Shown here: positions 31,701 to 46,500 of the stretch, one piece after another | How the letters are laid out: every line of letters begins with the position of its first letter | Numbering within the stretch: position 1 is the first letter of the stretch | DNA from: Lytechinus pictus | Lineage: Eukaryota > Echinodermata > Echinoidea > Temnopleuroida > Toxopneustidae | Assembly (NCBI RefSeq): GCF_037042905.1 | Contig: NC_087249.1 | Coordinates: forward strand, 51,924,901 to 51,988,900 | Length of the DNA: 64,000 bases | Reading direction: 5' to 3' | Notes under the pieces: model-generated | Told to the model about the DNA's origin: nothing | What the model saw: only the letters and a program-made list of their open reading frames with translations | Databases searched by the model: none | Translations under genes and position numbers: made by a program

Positions 31701-34700
31701 GTCTTTTCAGTATTTTTCGGTACATTGCTTTCTGGATTAATAGGAGAGGAAGAGGAAGTGGAAGTGACAGCTGCAGAAGGTAAGGTAGGTAATACTGGTA
31801 CTGCGATGGTTCTTGAAGGAAGAGAACTTGAAGGTGCAGTCACCTTAGGTTGTGCAGGTAAATCTGGAGCCTTTTTCATGACTGTATTTTGTGGTGGGGT
31901 ACGCGGAGCTACATGTAGCAGAGGTGGCTTTGGGGCTATAGGACGATACAGAGTTTGTGACATTTGTGGCATTTGTAGAATTTGTGGCATTTGTAGCATG
32001 TGTGGTAGTCCAGGTTGTATGCGTGGCAGCTGTATCTGAGAGAAGGGAAGAGCATGAGCAGGGACAAGACCAGGGGCAAGAGCAGGACCAGGAACATGTA
32101 CAGGAGCTGGAGCAGTACGAGGTAAAATATTAACAGGAGCCCGAGTATTTGATAAAATATTAACAGAAGCCCGAGGAGCATTCGGTAAAATATTAAAAAC
32201 AGGAACCATTGCAGGATTTGGTACACGATAATTAGCAGGAGCCGAAGGAGGATTAGGTAAAGTATTATTTTCACCTTTACCATGCTGAGCTGCAAGATGA
32301 GCTGTAGCCCTCTCCAGTGTAAGTGGTTGATGTGGTGTCCATTGGGGAACGGTACTCTCAATGCTCTCGGGGACTGGGCTTGGTGTTTGAATGTACTGTT
32401 TTTTCACCACATGTATCCTTTGTTGATCACTTCTGTGTCTCTTTTTGAATATGGAATGCCCTCGCTGCAGGTCTTTCAATAACTTCAACTTCAGTTTTGG
32501 CCTCTCGTCCATCTGTTCTTTCAACAAAACCAGTGTATCAAGGTTAGGTTTTGGTACACCATAAACTACCTCCATGATCTTTTTCAAGATTTCATTCGTT
32601 AATGGTTCATCAGGATTTACTTCAATAGGCTCTATGTTTCCTGCTTCCCTACCCTCACCTCCATTGTCCTCACTTTCATCTCCCTCAAAATCCGAATCGC
32701 TACTGGGATCTGGAACCCAGTCATCTTCATCATCTCCATCATTCTCATCGATATCAAAATCTGATTCCGCACCACTCATCTCATCGCTTGACTGCTGATT
32801 GTCTGTTCCGGATTTTCCACCTTTGGGAGGCTGCGCTTGTCCTTCCGGAGAAGAGGGCTCACCCTTGATCCAGCCATCCTCGTTGACGACTAGCATGGTG
32901 CCTTCTGATGGTTCTCCACCCTTGGTGTTTGGAGGTTCCTGATTAGGAACAATCAGCACTGTACATGCTCCTTGAGGCGGAGTCTCCCTGGAGCTGCTTG
33001 GAATGGATTCCTTGAGGGCCCCACGCAAATGGTCTTCTTGATTCTTCATTTCTGTCAAAAATTAAATGGAAGAGAAAGAATGGAAAATATTTAAATAATA
33101 ATAACTGTATATTTACCATTACATGCTATTATTTGCCATTTATGAGCAGAAAGAATTGTTACAATGTACCTTAAAGAGGAAGTCCACCCTAAAAAAATTT
33201 GTTTGAAGAAGAAAAAGAGTGCTGATACAGCAAACAAATATAATGTTGAAAATTTCATCAAAGTTGGATGTGAAATAAGAAACTTATGACATATGTCATA
33301 AATGACTGATAAACATCAAATTGATGCTGTTATGATTGGATATCATTTGTCATCAAAATTATTGTTTTCGTGGTGGGTGTTTCATAAAGCTGTTTGTAAG
33401 ATACGAATGACTTTACGCACGACTGGTGATCCTTTTTTGTGCTAAATCATATCCCTGTCTAATTGAGTTACATGTATGACCTAAGAACATGTTCCAGTCG
33501 TGCGTAAAGTCGTGCGTAACTTTACGAACAGCTTTATGAAACACCCACCTGTATACTTTGGATTTGTATTTTTGTTAATCAGTGAGCACCGCATTTTCAT
33601 TTATTGGACAATAAATGAATTAAATTATTCAATAATTTTAAAATTTCACAAAACAGGTATGCACATTCTGGTTGTTATGTAAATGAGGTTACCAATGGCA
33701 TTACAATTACTACTTCCTTTGTATTATGTGAAGTACGAAGTACTACTACTAATAATAATAATAATAAACAGTTCTTGTATAGCGCATATCACGATTATGA
33801 ATAATGTCTCTATGCGCTTCCAAAGGACTTGGATATTATTACCCCAGCTGTAGCTTGGCAGCCGTAATTACTAAGATTACAGCACACACGCATTTCAAGG
33901 AATAAATTCCTGCCAGGTACCCATTCACCTCACCTGGGTTGAGTGCAGCACAATGTGGATAAATTTCTTGCGGAAGGAAATTACGCCATGGCTGGGATTC
34001 GAACCCACAACCCTCTGTTTCAAAGTCCGGAGACTAATCCACTGGGACACAACGCTCCACAGCTATTGTTTCTATTGTTTCATTATCAAAATATGAAACT
34101 TAATTAGTTTTTCTCCCTGTAAATGTGGAATCACCATTGTTGTATACTATTAAGATTCAATGAAGAGTTTCTTCTCAATTGTCTCATGATCTCATCTTAA
34201 ATAATGGAAATATTGGATAACTCATAGAATGAAATAAATATTATTGAAAGATATTGTATGACATCAACTTATCATGGTGTTGTGCATATTACTGTATTAT
34301 GAAAATTATTGAAACTCTAATATGTCATAAGTAATAACATGTATTTTACATCTTATTTTGATGAAAGTTTCTGCATCATGCTTGTTTTAGTGTTCTGTAC
34401 TTGACCTTTATTGGAGAATGAAACTGATGGAAAAGGTTGGTTTGGGTGAGAAAAGAATAATGACAGAAAAATAAAAATAAAAGTTTGAGTTGAATTGGGT
34501 AAACAATACGGAAGTTATGAGCCTTTGAATGTTGAGATCACTAATACTAGATGGAGATCCTCCCATTGGCAATGAGACAGAGATGTATGATGTCACATGA
34601 TCAACTATCTCCGTTATAGGAGCCTGAAAATGTACCCAAAGCTTCATTCATATGATAGACAAACAATTCTTCAATCATATAGTGCAATACTAAAAATGAT

Positions 34701-37700
34701 AAAATAAATTTTGAAATACGGCATTCTAAATAGTTTCACCAAGTTGTATATTCAAATAGCCATTTCAAAGAGGCTATTACCTGAATCTGTTTATACCACT
34801 TGGTCTATAGCCAGTTGGTCTCATAGACAATTTGTCTAATACTTGGGCCCTGTCTTACAAAGAAAGCCAGCAACATCAGCATCTTATAAATGCATGTTCA
34901 AAATATTTTCTAGATATAATGTGTATTCATAAATTCATTGTTTTCTAGAGAATTTGGATTTTTCACCTTTGTTTACAAAGGACATTTAGCAAATTTCCTG
35001 TCGAAAAATTATGACACTAATGGATTTCCATAGAGTTGCGATTGATTGGATTAATCGTAACTCTTTGTAAGACGGGGCCCTGGTGTAATAATCAGTTCGG
35101 ATAATACCAGTTGGTCTAATCATCATTTCGTTTGATGCCATTTTGTCTTAACCCAGTTGGTCCAACTCCGAAATTGTCTGCAGCTGTATTCACTTTGTCT
35201 CATTACCATTTTGATCGATCATCCTGTGGTCCTGTAGCTCATCTAATAACCATTTGGTCTAATATCCATTTGTTCTATGTTTAAACATACATGTATATAG
35301 ACAAAACATGGATCATGTGGATAATCAGGCTAATCTATAGCCCACCTACAGGGGGGGGGGGGGGTTGCTGCACAATGGGGTAGGGGAGAGAGACCCTAAA
35401 TTTTACCCTAATCCCATTTCATGTTTATGAACATTTGATTTCTCCCTCAATGCAGTGGTCGGAGGGTAGTCTAGTCATAGAAAAAGGGTTTACAAATTTA
35501 TAAAAAATAGCCCAGTAGGTAAGTATCTATAGACGAAATGAAAGACCAAATGGTAGTAAGACCAGGGACCCATCATATCAAGAAAATACAATCAATCTTA
35601 AATCTATAGCAAATCATGTACGAAGGGGGGGGGGGGCTACAAACAGGGGCTGTTGGGCAGCCACGCTGCCACTGCCTACCTACATGTTCAGATTTAAGTC
35701 TTTGTCTGGTTTTCTTATGATGGAAGATTTACTGTTGGCATTTTTTCGTTATGTCCAAAAGAATCTACGACCATTAACAAAATTAACACCCGTTAAAGTT
35801 TGCAGCACGTGTGCGCGCGCGAGCTCTCACTACAGGCCATATATGGGCAAAAACATGTCTATTGAAAATTCACTATAGCTCTGTGAATAGTCCGTTGACC
35901 CCAATATTTTTGTTCATATATCAATAGAGTATGAGTTGTAGATTTGATTTCATGTCACCATTGTCCCTCAATTTGATCATGACGTCATCAAAATTGCGCC
36001 TAAACTGAAAATTTCATTTTTTTCAAAAATGATGTCATCAAATTTGATCATAACTCTGTAAATATTGATCGTTTTTCGCCCAGATTTCGATATGTTGTAG
36101 TTTAGAATGTACTCTTTCTCCTCAGTAGTCATGAATTTTCATTTTGAAAAACACATCATGGCGTAAGACAGCGATGAAAAGAGGCATGTCATTTTTCCTC
36201 ATTTTGCGTGTAATCTCTATGGGACATGACTTTTTCTCAAAACTAGATCTACATTCCTCTATTTCGTGAGCTATATCTCCATTTTTTCTTGTAAGTTATC
36301 CCTGAGCTTTTAGTATGTTGTAGCTGAGATTCTTAGCTTTCTGAAGTGTTGCCTTCATTTCTCGATCAGATGCCGAGATCATGCCCGTTTTTCGCTTGCA
36401 AAATTGGATTTGTAATTCTCAAATTTCCTTACGTGTAATCTCTATGGGAACGTATAATTCTTATGGGGAATATCGTGGCTCAATGGATAACGCACTTGAC
36501 TAGCGTCCTCGGGGGCGCAGGTTCGAGTCCTGGGTTGAACAAGATGATTTTTTTTCCTTTTTTTTTCTTCTTACCACCTCGTACATGATCCTTTATGACA
36601 ATTAAAAGGTATAAAAGTTAAAATTTAGCAAGATAAAACAGATTATACTTTTTTCATACTTCAATTGTCATACATTAATGAGTCCTTTTCACAGTGCTTT
36701 ATCATCTCCCCTCATCTCCCGTCTTTCACAACTATTCTATCCATAATGAACATTCCGTTGTCATCATGATGATCATATTGATCTACATGAACATGGTGAT
36801 GGTGCTCATGATGCCGAGAATAAGGACAGACCACCTAATTCGTCCGCATGACGAATTAAATTCTAGTTTATTACTCTACTTTTGTGTTTAGTTTTTAAAA
36901 CAAAATTGAGTTTCCTCAATAGGGGCTCAAGTACATTTTCCCCCTTTTTCATGTAAATATGTAGCAGAAGTGCTCAGGGGGGGGGACACTCACATGTACA
37001 TCGGTGATATGGGAATGTGCCGCCTTGATGACCCCCCTCCCCCTTTTCAGATCTTGGTGTCAGTTTTCTAGATACTTTTTGCATGTTGGGGGGGGGGGGG
37101 CACTTCCATTGATGAGTGGATACCAGGCGCGTAGAAAGAAACGCGTAAAAAAGGATAGATCTCTTTTTCAAGATTAGGCACATTACATACGTAACGTAAT
37201 AAGGCTGTCATACTGAAAAACGGTATATATTTCGCTTGGAAAGCTACGTGTTTATGGTCAAATTTGCAAGGCTATAAAAAAGACTAAAATGCTGTATAAA
37301 GGATGTACTTTTTGCCCAATAAAGTGTTTAAGAGTCAGATTTGAACGAGGTGTGGGAGCTAGGTGGAGCGGTACTAAACCCAATGTAGGCCTAAGTAGAG
37401 GTAAAGACGACGTCAGTGATCACGTCCATGACATAACAATTAAAATATCGCTGTACTTGTTTATTTATTTATTTATTTTTTTATTTATTTATTGATATAT
37501 TCATATTCCACAATCATCAAAGTACATTTATAATAAATCATTTTAACACTGAAAAAAATGCATAACACACAGGATTGAAACGTAGCAATGAAATGAAAAA
37601 AGTGGAGGGGCCTACTTAAAAGCAAAGCTTGTAAAATGTAGACCCCCTATCAAAATTTTATACAAGGGTAATATGATATAAGTAGAGTAAAATAATCAGC

Positions 37701-40074
37701 AAAATTCTATAAAATTATATATAAACACTGTAACACAAATGTATTTACACTATATACAAAATTAAATATTGACTTTAAAATAATCAATTTGTTTAGGGGG
37801 TCAAAACTTGGAATACTTGTCAAGGGTACCATTTTGTTTCCAATACTTGTTAAGGGTAGGGTTTCACATGCCAATATACTTGTTAAGGGGTGCATGCATT
37901 TTCAGAATATGGAAAATACTTGTTTTTCGAAACCCCATGGTTGCGCCTGGAATCCACTCGTCGATGGAAGTGGCCCCCCGGGCAAAATTTCCTTTCAGAA
38001 GCTGCTGTTTGTAAATTTTTCCCAATACGCCATATCAGGCCCCTTGAAATTTTTGCTCATTATGCCACTGCTTCACTCCATACGTTACCAGTGCCATGCA
38101 TGGCCAGGACCCACAAACACAGCGCTAGCAAAAACTATACCTTCCCTTCCGTCCCGTCGTATTTTTTGTGCCCAAGACCCTGTTATTTCCCAAATGTGGT
38201 TAGCTCCTTGGACCCCCATTTCAGGGTTTCCCGAGGCACACACCCATCAAAATATACTTCAAGCGCTCCCCCCCTCGGAACAAGTGAGGGAGCCCTTGGC
38301 AAACGAGAGCTTATTTGCTCGTGGTGTTTTGAATATACATGTACTTTCTGACGTGTATGATGGTCACATTTGGTAAATAATACAAGGGCATAAAATATAC
38401 AGGAACATATTATTCAACACTATTCAACATTGTATTACAAAGCTAAACTTATATATCCACTACATGTAGATCTACAGCCCTCTGAAAAGCCCGGGGGGAG
38501 TCAAATATATTGCTACACACATGCATGACTAAAAAAACATGTTTGAATTAAAGGGGTGTTTTTCAGTTTTGGACGCGGGCTGCGCGTGCACTTGATTAGG
38601 GTATCAAAAACACAGATTTTTCCCCAAAAGGGTGGTTTTAAAAGACTGGTCAATGGTCAGTCGCGGGGTCAAGGTATTTATGGTATGTTTTTTTCCAAGG
38701 CTTTTTTGTAAGACTAGCCAAATGTGTTTAGGGTATGTTTTTTCTCCAAGATTTTTCCCCAGGGTCATATTCTGGCGATAACTTGTTTTGGGGCCAAAGT
38801 AAATAAAGCCTGCAAAAAACTTGTTTAGGGGGTGTTTGGAAATAATTTTTGTCACGCATGTGCACAGCAATACACTTGACTGCCCCCCCCCCCACCCCGG
38901 GATGAAAGGCTCTGTCTATATACCCCTGTCCAAAAAAGTGGTAGGTATATGTGCCGCGGGCGAGGCAAAAAACAGAGGCTTTGGAGTGGGCTTATTGTAA
39001 AAAAAGAGGGTCCTCGGAACGGGCTTTGGAACTACAAATGTTTGTGAAAACAGGGGTCATTGGAACGGGCATACGTGCATGTAGCTAGCCCGGTAGCCCG
39101 GGTCCGCTCGCGCTGAGGCGATGGTCGGACAGCGCTCTGCGGCCTTTCACCAAAATTGCAGCTCATTGTAGCGGATCAATGCGGCCGGAACGACGTTACA
39201 AAAAATATGCGAAGCTTTGGAACAGATTTCTTTTTTCTCGATAAAAAGAAAATGCTATGCTTTGGAGTGGCTTTCCTTGTTCTTTTTCTAAAGAAGATAT
39301 TAAATGATGTGCCTTGGAACGGAAATTTGAGTGTAAAAATAGGGGTCCCCTGTGCGGCACATACCCACGTACATGTACCACTCATTACATACTGAGGAAT
39401 CAGGGACAACTCGAACCACGGGACAACTCGGACCGTGGGCCGAGTTGTCTCACCCGATTCGTGATTTTTTTTTCCACAAATTTGCGTCTATTTTTCCGTC
39501 ATTTCGAAATTTCTTGAAAAGATTTTCTAGAGATATAGTCTGATGGTAATGTTCTTCACTTTCTATTACTTTTTTTTCGCTGAAATAAATAAAAAAGTGT
39601 AATTTTAGGCGTTTTTCGACAGATCGCGATTCCCATAGGCGCGCGTGTATTAACTGTGTTGGTGCTCTGCTCGGCCCCGCTCAATAACTGACTTGATTTT
39701 GTGATCATTTCTCCTCAAGATGCCACTTTTATCGCAGAAGATGGACTTTCTTGTATTCCATTAACTCCATTTTCTCATCAAAAGGATAAAATTTGGAGTA
39801 TTTGCACGATTTTCTTAAAGTTTTTCACCTTTTCTCTCTGGTCGTAAGAAGCGAACAACCGATGAACGGTCCGCTGCTCTTCATCGCAATTCTACGTAGC
39901 TCGGCCGCCTAAACTGGCGGGGTGGGATTCAGCCCGGAATCCCCAATGGAAGTGGGCGTGCACAGTCAAAGAGCCGAGCTTGACTGAGTGAGAGAGAGTG
40001 AGCTACAGCTTGAAGCTTGGCGCTGGCAGTGTCGTATAGGCTCTGCCTTTTTTTTTTGTATATCCTATAATCTA

Positions 40075-40111
<37 letters not shown>

Positions 40112-40556
40112 CTATATTGATTTTCCCTGGTGTAGAGCTTTAAGATTGTAATGATTAAATATGCTTTAATTTCTTTGACTGAGTGTGACTGTGGTGTGGA
40201 TGTTAGAGTCGCACAAAAAATACTTTTACGTGGGTGGGGGCTCGGGGCGATTTCACTCCTGCCCCCGAAAAAAAAAAGATATATAGGCCTAAAAGTAATC
40301 AATTTGATTAAAAATTAAGCCCCCCCCCAAAAAAAAATTTATGGCTACCCTCAACCCGGCATGCCAACACAGCTACACCGCAAATATTTTTTCACATTTC
40401 GGGGGCAGGAGTGAAATCGCCCCGAGCCCCCACCCACGTAAAAGTATTTTTTGTGCGACTCTAACATCCACACCACAGTCACACTCAGTCAAAGAAATTA
40501 AAGCATATTTAATTATTACAATCTTAAAGCTCTACACCAGGGAAAATCAATATAGA

Positions 40557-40587
<31 letters not shown>

Positions 40588-43500
40588 TAGGATATACAAA
40601 AAAAAAAGGCAGAGCCTATACGACACTGCCAGCGCCAAGCTTCAAGCTCTAGCTCACTCTCTCTCACTCAGTCAAGCTCGGCTCTTTGACTGTGCACGCC
40701 CACTTCCATTGGGGATTCCGGGTTGAATCCCACCCCGCCAGTTTAGGCGGCCGAGCTACGTAGAATTGCGATGAAGAGCAGCGGACCGTTCATCGGTTGT
40801 TCGCTTCTTACGACCAGAGAGAAAAGGTGAAAAACTTTAAGAAAATCGTGCAAATACTCCAAATTTTATCCTTTTGATGAGAAAATGGAGTTAATGGAAT
40901 ACAAGAAAGTCCATCTTCTGCGATAAAAGTGGTAACTTGAGGAGAAATGATCACAAAATCAAGTCAGTTGTTGAGCGGGGCCGAGCCGAGCACCAACACA
41001 GTTAATACACGCGCGCCTATGGGAATCGCGATCTGTCGAAAAAGGCCTAAAATTACACTTTTTTATTTATTTCAGCGAAAAAAAAGTAATAGAAAGTGAA
41101 GAACATTACCATCAGACCATATCTCTAGAAAATCTTTACAAGAAATTTCGAAATGACGGAAAAATAGACGCAAATTTGTGAAAAAAAAATCTCGTAATGG
41201 GTGAGACAACTCGGCCCGCGGTCCGAGATGTCCCGTGGTCCGAGTTGTCCTGACCCCATACTGAGTGCCCCCCCCCCCGGTCTATACCTGAAATAAACAA
41301 CTTTTGCAGAATACCTGTCCTTATCCTTCATGCAGTTTACCTTATCCATCATGCAGTTTATGTGGCACAGGGCATTCAATTTATATCGTTAATGAATAAT
41401 GATTCAGCCAAATATAAAGACAGAAAACTTACTTCTCAAATCTGTTATCTGTACGCTGCATGGCTTGATCAGTTGTGATGATGAAGTCAAATCCATGTTC
41501 AAGTTCAGATCATGAAAGCGATGACAACAAAATAAACATGATAAGATGCAGACAATTACGCTCAAGGCAAAGGTTTACGTTGCCAGGCCCTCCATTGTAA
41601 AGAAACAATTAAGATGACAGTTAATTAATGCAGCCCAGGCTTTGTTCAACAAGAGAATATATCATGGGATATGGAAATAGCAGACAACTCAATTGTACGT
41701 GTATACGTACATGTACTGCATGAAGCATGGATTTCTACAGCACCTGGGTTCGCGCACACACTGATGTATTGTTCTATTTACACCACACAGAGCTGAGCTT
41801 AGCTTGCTGTGTTGACTATTCTGTATTTTCAGACCCTATTGACTGATTTGCTATGCCAGCTGCAGAAAAAAAGTAGCATGGTGGGGGTTATAATTGTAGA
41901 TACCGGTATTATACCCCCAGGTATCACCTGCACAGGGGTTGATTAATTCAAACTGTGTATATTCAAGAGGAACAACAAATTAAATCCAGTCTTAACTGTT
42001 GGTGGAGATTTATTCGGCCAAGTTTATTTTTACAAGTGTCTTATCTGATTTTTTATTTGGGGAAAAATATAGTTTGACCATAATCAGATTTTGATACCGG
42101 TACCTCTCTCACTATATATCAAGAAGGAAACAGGGACCTTTACATTCACCTTTATGCATTGACACTTTGTATTGAAATACCTTCAAGGTTTTGATTGGTC
42201 TATATAAGTTTTGTTACTATGGGAACTGTAAGTGATTTATCTTATGGTCTTTTAACCCTCATGGAATGTTTCACATATTAAATCTCACCATCATCGTATA
42301 TATCAAATTATCATTTTGATGATCATTATCATCTCTGTCATCTTCATCATCATTGTTATTATCTTGTTGTTAATGTTATCTTTTTGTTATTGTTATTTGT
42401 TATTATTAGTAGTAGTATTATTATTGTTATTATTATAATTATTGTTATTATCATTATTAATATTATTTAACCATGTGGTTTTTCTGTAATAAGCCCCTGT
42501 TTCAATTGCAACTGAGCCACACTTTTATCCTAATAATTAATATGGAGTTGATGTAATCCTTTTCTGTCCAGTTTGGAATATTATATTATATGATTATAAA
42601 GCACATGTAATATTGGTGATCTGAAGTGTGTATAGGTTTTTCCTCACAATAATAGTCTGATTATTTAGACTAACTGCAGGTTTGTCATCTCTGAATACCC
42701 ATTCTCTCTTTTTTCTCTCCCCTCTTTCTCATTAGAAGAATAGAGAATTGAAAGGAGCATCAGACCTCAATAGCTGAGGGCCACTGGTAGCTAACAAAAG
42801 ACTTCCTGACTTGGTTGGGCAGGATTAGAGAAAAGGGATTTAATCATATGAAAGGTCAGGGGGGGGGGGGGATATTCACCACTAAATCAATAGTTCTATT
42901 TATATGCAAATTAGTTTGCACTGCTTGGAGAATAATAGGCAGGAAGCTTGGGTGAAGTTGGGCGCAGATTCTGAGCAGCCAATAGGGCGGCCAGGCTGTG
43001 GTGGCTCTTTGACTATGGAGTGAATTATTGATCGGGCCTTTTGTCGTTGTCTCTTTTGTAAGCTTCAGTGCTGGAGTGGCTTATTGAAAAAATGCACAAA
43101 CCGCATCATCCTTTCCACCATAATAAATATAGCTTTTGAAAACTACTGCGTGTTTAATACCTAAAAGCATATCCTGGAATTTATCTCTGATAGAATCCCT
43201 GTGCATATTCAGAGATCAATTGCTATTATTAGTGTATGCTGTGTTTTGTATATATGATTACAGGAAAATAGATGTAAAAAGGGTTTCACTTCATTGTGTT
43301 ACATATATATGTGTACACTCAGTGACCTGTGAAATAATATTTTCATGCAATTCGTGTTATTGAAGTATAAAGATTTAGACGCTTGAAATGAAAAGATGGC
43401 CCCTGCCTCCCATGCAAGAAAGCTGGAATAACAATGCAATTAATACATATATTATTTAAATTACATGTATGGAGGAGTGGTCATTTTCATAAGAATTTAA

Positions 43501-46500
43501 CACAAGAGCATAATATATAATTATGTGTTTAACTATAATAGGTGTTTCAAAACAATCATACATCTTCTCATCATCATGAAATGCTTGTTGATGAATTAGA
43601 ATGTATTAGGCTAGGACAAATATGTAAAACTCACAGCTCCCACAAAACAAACAAACATACAAGACATTGCTGATATTTATAAGCAAACAATGAATGTTTG
43701 TTTCATTTTAACTTGGGTTGTAATAAAATATCGTTGTGACAAATTTTCTGTAATATTGACAATTCCTCTCGATAATTACTCTTGAAACTAAAGAGAGAGA
43801 AGAAAATCCAAGATCTGCTTTTTAGATTATCTTTTCCTCAGTAGGCCTATATATTGACTGTGCTGGCTTTCAAGTTAATGAATATGACATTATGCTCCAG
43901 CTCCATGTTTCCAAGGATGTTTGTTATAGTAAACAATGCCAGTGGCATACATTGATCACCGTAGCAACAGCATGAATGCCCTTTGTTTGTTTGAAAAAAG
44001 TGTTTTTTAATGTCTTTTGTACCCATATTGTAATCTTCTTTTTGTCTTTTTGTTTTACATAATTCATCAAGTTAGGGTAAGATCTTTATGCATTAATTGT
44101 AGTTGATTCAATTGGCTTAACTTGGTGGATGTATCTTATTCATTTTATGTTTTAATATTTTCATATTTTTAAACTGATTTCTATTTATTTAATATTTGTA
44201 CATTCACAATTTCTTGAATTATTGATAATTGTATTAAGTGGTTGAATGATAAAGTCTTTGAATTGATTGAATGAATAGGACAGTGAGAGTTGGGTAAATT
44301 ATTATAAATATCTGAATTTCACAAATATTTTGTCAATAAGTAATGAAAACTCTTTTAGATATTATTCTGAGCTCATCTTCATGTTATTGATCCCCTTCCA
44401 TTATGACATATTTTATTTGCTATTGCATGTTCAATATAAGTTCTAACTATAACTCGTAAAGAAAGTAAAATTACAATCGACCTTGATGAAGGTGGTGTAA
44501 ACTGGTAGTCAAAGGAATATAATTCGCAAATCATAATACCAATTTTTTGTAACAAGTGTTATGAAGCCCTATTATTTATTAGAATTTATTACCGGTTTTT
44601 TTAATGGAGCATCACGCTTTTTCTTTCACTGCTGTTTCAAGGGCAGTATTTTGAGGGGGTTGGGCACAAAGGCCTACATAATATTTCTCAATTGTTTGAA
44701 ACAGCGGTTATGATATATAGAGTCACACAGCACAGATCTCTCTTTTGATACTTATTCCTTCTTTCTTGCCACTTCTCCTTTTGTCTGTTTTCTCCTGTTT
44801 TATTACTTCAAAAATAATGGGGTACCCCTGTAGTTCTGTTCATACAGCTGCTTTAGTTATGAATTTTATTATAAAGTTATAGAGGTTTACGGTGAATGTT
44901 GCAAATTCAAATAAGGGCTTCAAAGTTTCTACATGTATATCCCTCCTCACAGTCACCCTTCTCCCCAAAAGGGGCCTTTTCTGCAATAGGCTCCATGAAC
45001 GTTGAATCAACTTACACTAACTTCCCTTTGTGTCTGCCTACTCCTTTTCTTTCATCCCCTTCACTAACCTGATTGGTCTTCTCTACTCACTAATGCCCCT
45101 TTTGTCTCCTTGTTTCTAGTGTTGCTGTAGCTTGTTTGTGGTCTATATTATGGTTGTTCCACTTTATATGTTTGTCCTTTTGCCTCCGACGAAGATTCTG
45201 CTAGGATCGAAAGCTTAGGCCCCTTTTTGACTTTCTAACATTTTATTTAATCAAAGTGTCAGTTTCAAATAAGCTTATTTCAGGTATATTTCTCAGCATC
45301 AGTGTCAAGTAATTAGTGAATGTGAAGTGAAGAAGATTGGGAGATTAATGGATCTTCTTTTCCTCTTCCCTACAGGGGGAAGGAAATTGGTTAGAGAGTC
45401 CGTTCCTGACTGCTGCAACATCTTTGGCTGATATCCGCAAGAAGAAGAATGCAGAGAAAGAGAAGGAAAGAGAAAAGGCACAGAACCTTGCTGATGCAGA
45501 TTATGTGAGTATACAAGGGAGCATTTCATGAAACAAGAAGTGGTAACTATTGTTATAAGCTACTGAAATCCCTGCATCTGATTGGCTCAGAACACATAAG
45601 TCAGTGAAAAATTTGCTTTATGAAAAACACTGCTTATTTTTATTAGAAGTTAAAGCATGGAATATTTTCATTGTTGAGATGTTTCAAGTTCATTGTAATA
45701 GACTAGGGATAAGAATGTAATGTATTTCCAGACAAATGCTGACTTAGCTTATGCTCAAGGTGCCTAAGAAAATAAAGTTGGCTTTCACTTTAGATAAGGT
45801 CCCCCAAAATAGAATTGGCTTACACTTTAAATATGGTGCATAAGAAAAAAGAATTGGCTTACACTTTTGATAAGGTGCCTAACAATAGAATGGGCTTACG
45901 CTTTAAATAAGATGTCTAACAAAATAGAATCAGCTTGCACTTTGAACCCGGGGGGGCCACTTACATTGACGAGTGGATACCATGCGCGACCAAAAAAACA
46001 CGTAAAAAGGATGTCTTTTTCACGATAGGGCACGTTACGTACGTAACGTGATAAGGGTGTCAAAAACACAAAAATAATGAAAAAAGGGTATCTATTTCGC
46101 TAAGAAAATTACGTGTTTAGGGTCGAATTTGCGGGGAGGATAAAACAAAATTAAAATGTTTTATAAAGGATGTCCTTTTTGCCCCAACACTTCGTGTTTA
46201 TAGAGTCCGATTTGCGCGAGGTGTAGAAGGTGGGGTCGTACTAAACCAAATAAGGTAAAGCCGACGACCGAAGGACCCGAAGGAACCCGAAGGAACAATA
46301 AAACATTCCTGTACTTGTTTAGGGGTTCATTTCAGGGAATATTTGCCAAGAGGATCGTTTTGTTTCCAATACTTGTTAAGGGTAGGGTTTCACACGCCAA
46401 TACTTGTTAAGGGGTGCATTTTCAGAATATGGAAATTACGTGTTTAGGGTGCTTTTCGAGACCCCATGGTCGCGCATGGTATCCACTCGTGAATGGAAGT

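Noticed and set aside
31263-32039. 258-codon plus-strand open frame
   Set aside because: It is the antisense shadow of the proline-rich part of the nested minus-strand gene; Gly/Cys/Ser-rich composition follows from the complement of Pro/Ala/Met codons.
37789-38376. 195- and 153-codon overlapping plus-strand frames
   Set aside because: They start inside a family A transposon end and run into flanking DNA with no recognisable domain; two frames open over the same stretch suggests low stop density by chance.
40072-40652. Two frames sharing a common peptide on opposite strands
   Set aside because: They are mirror translations of the two palindrome arms, not paralogous genes.
45150-45235. Segment 'gacgaagattctgctaggat' followed by 'cgaaagct', reminiscent of a retroelement end
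   Set aside because: Only a vague resemblance; no boundaries, duplication or coding remnants could be identified.
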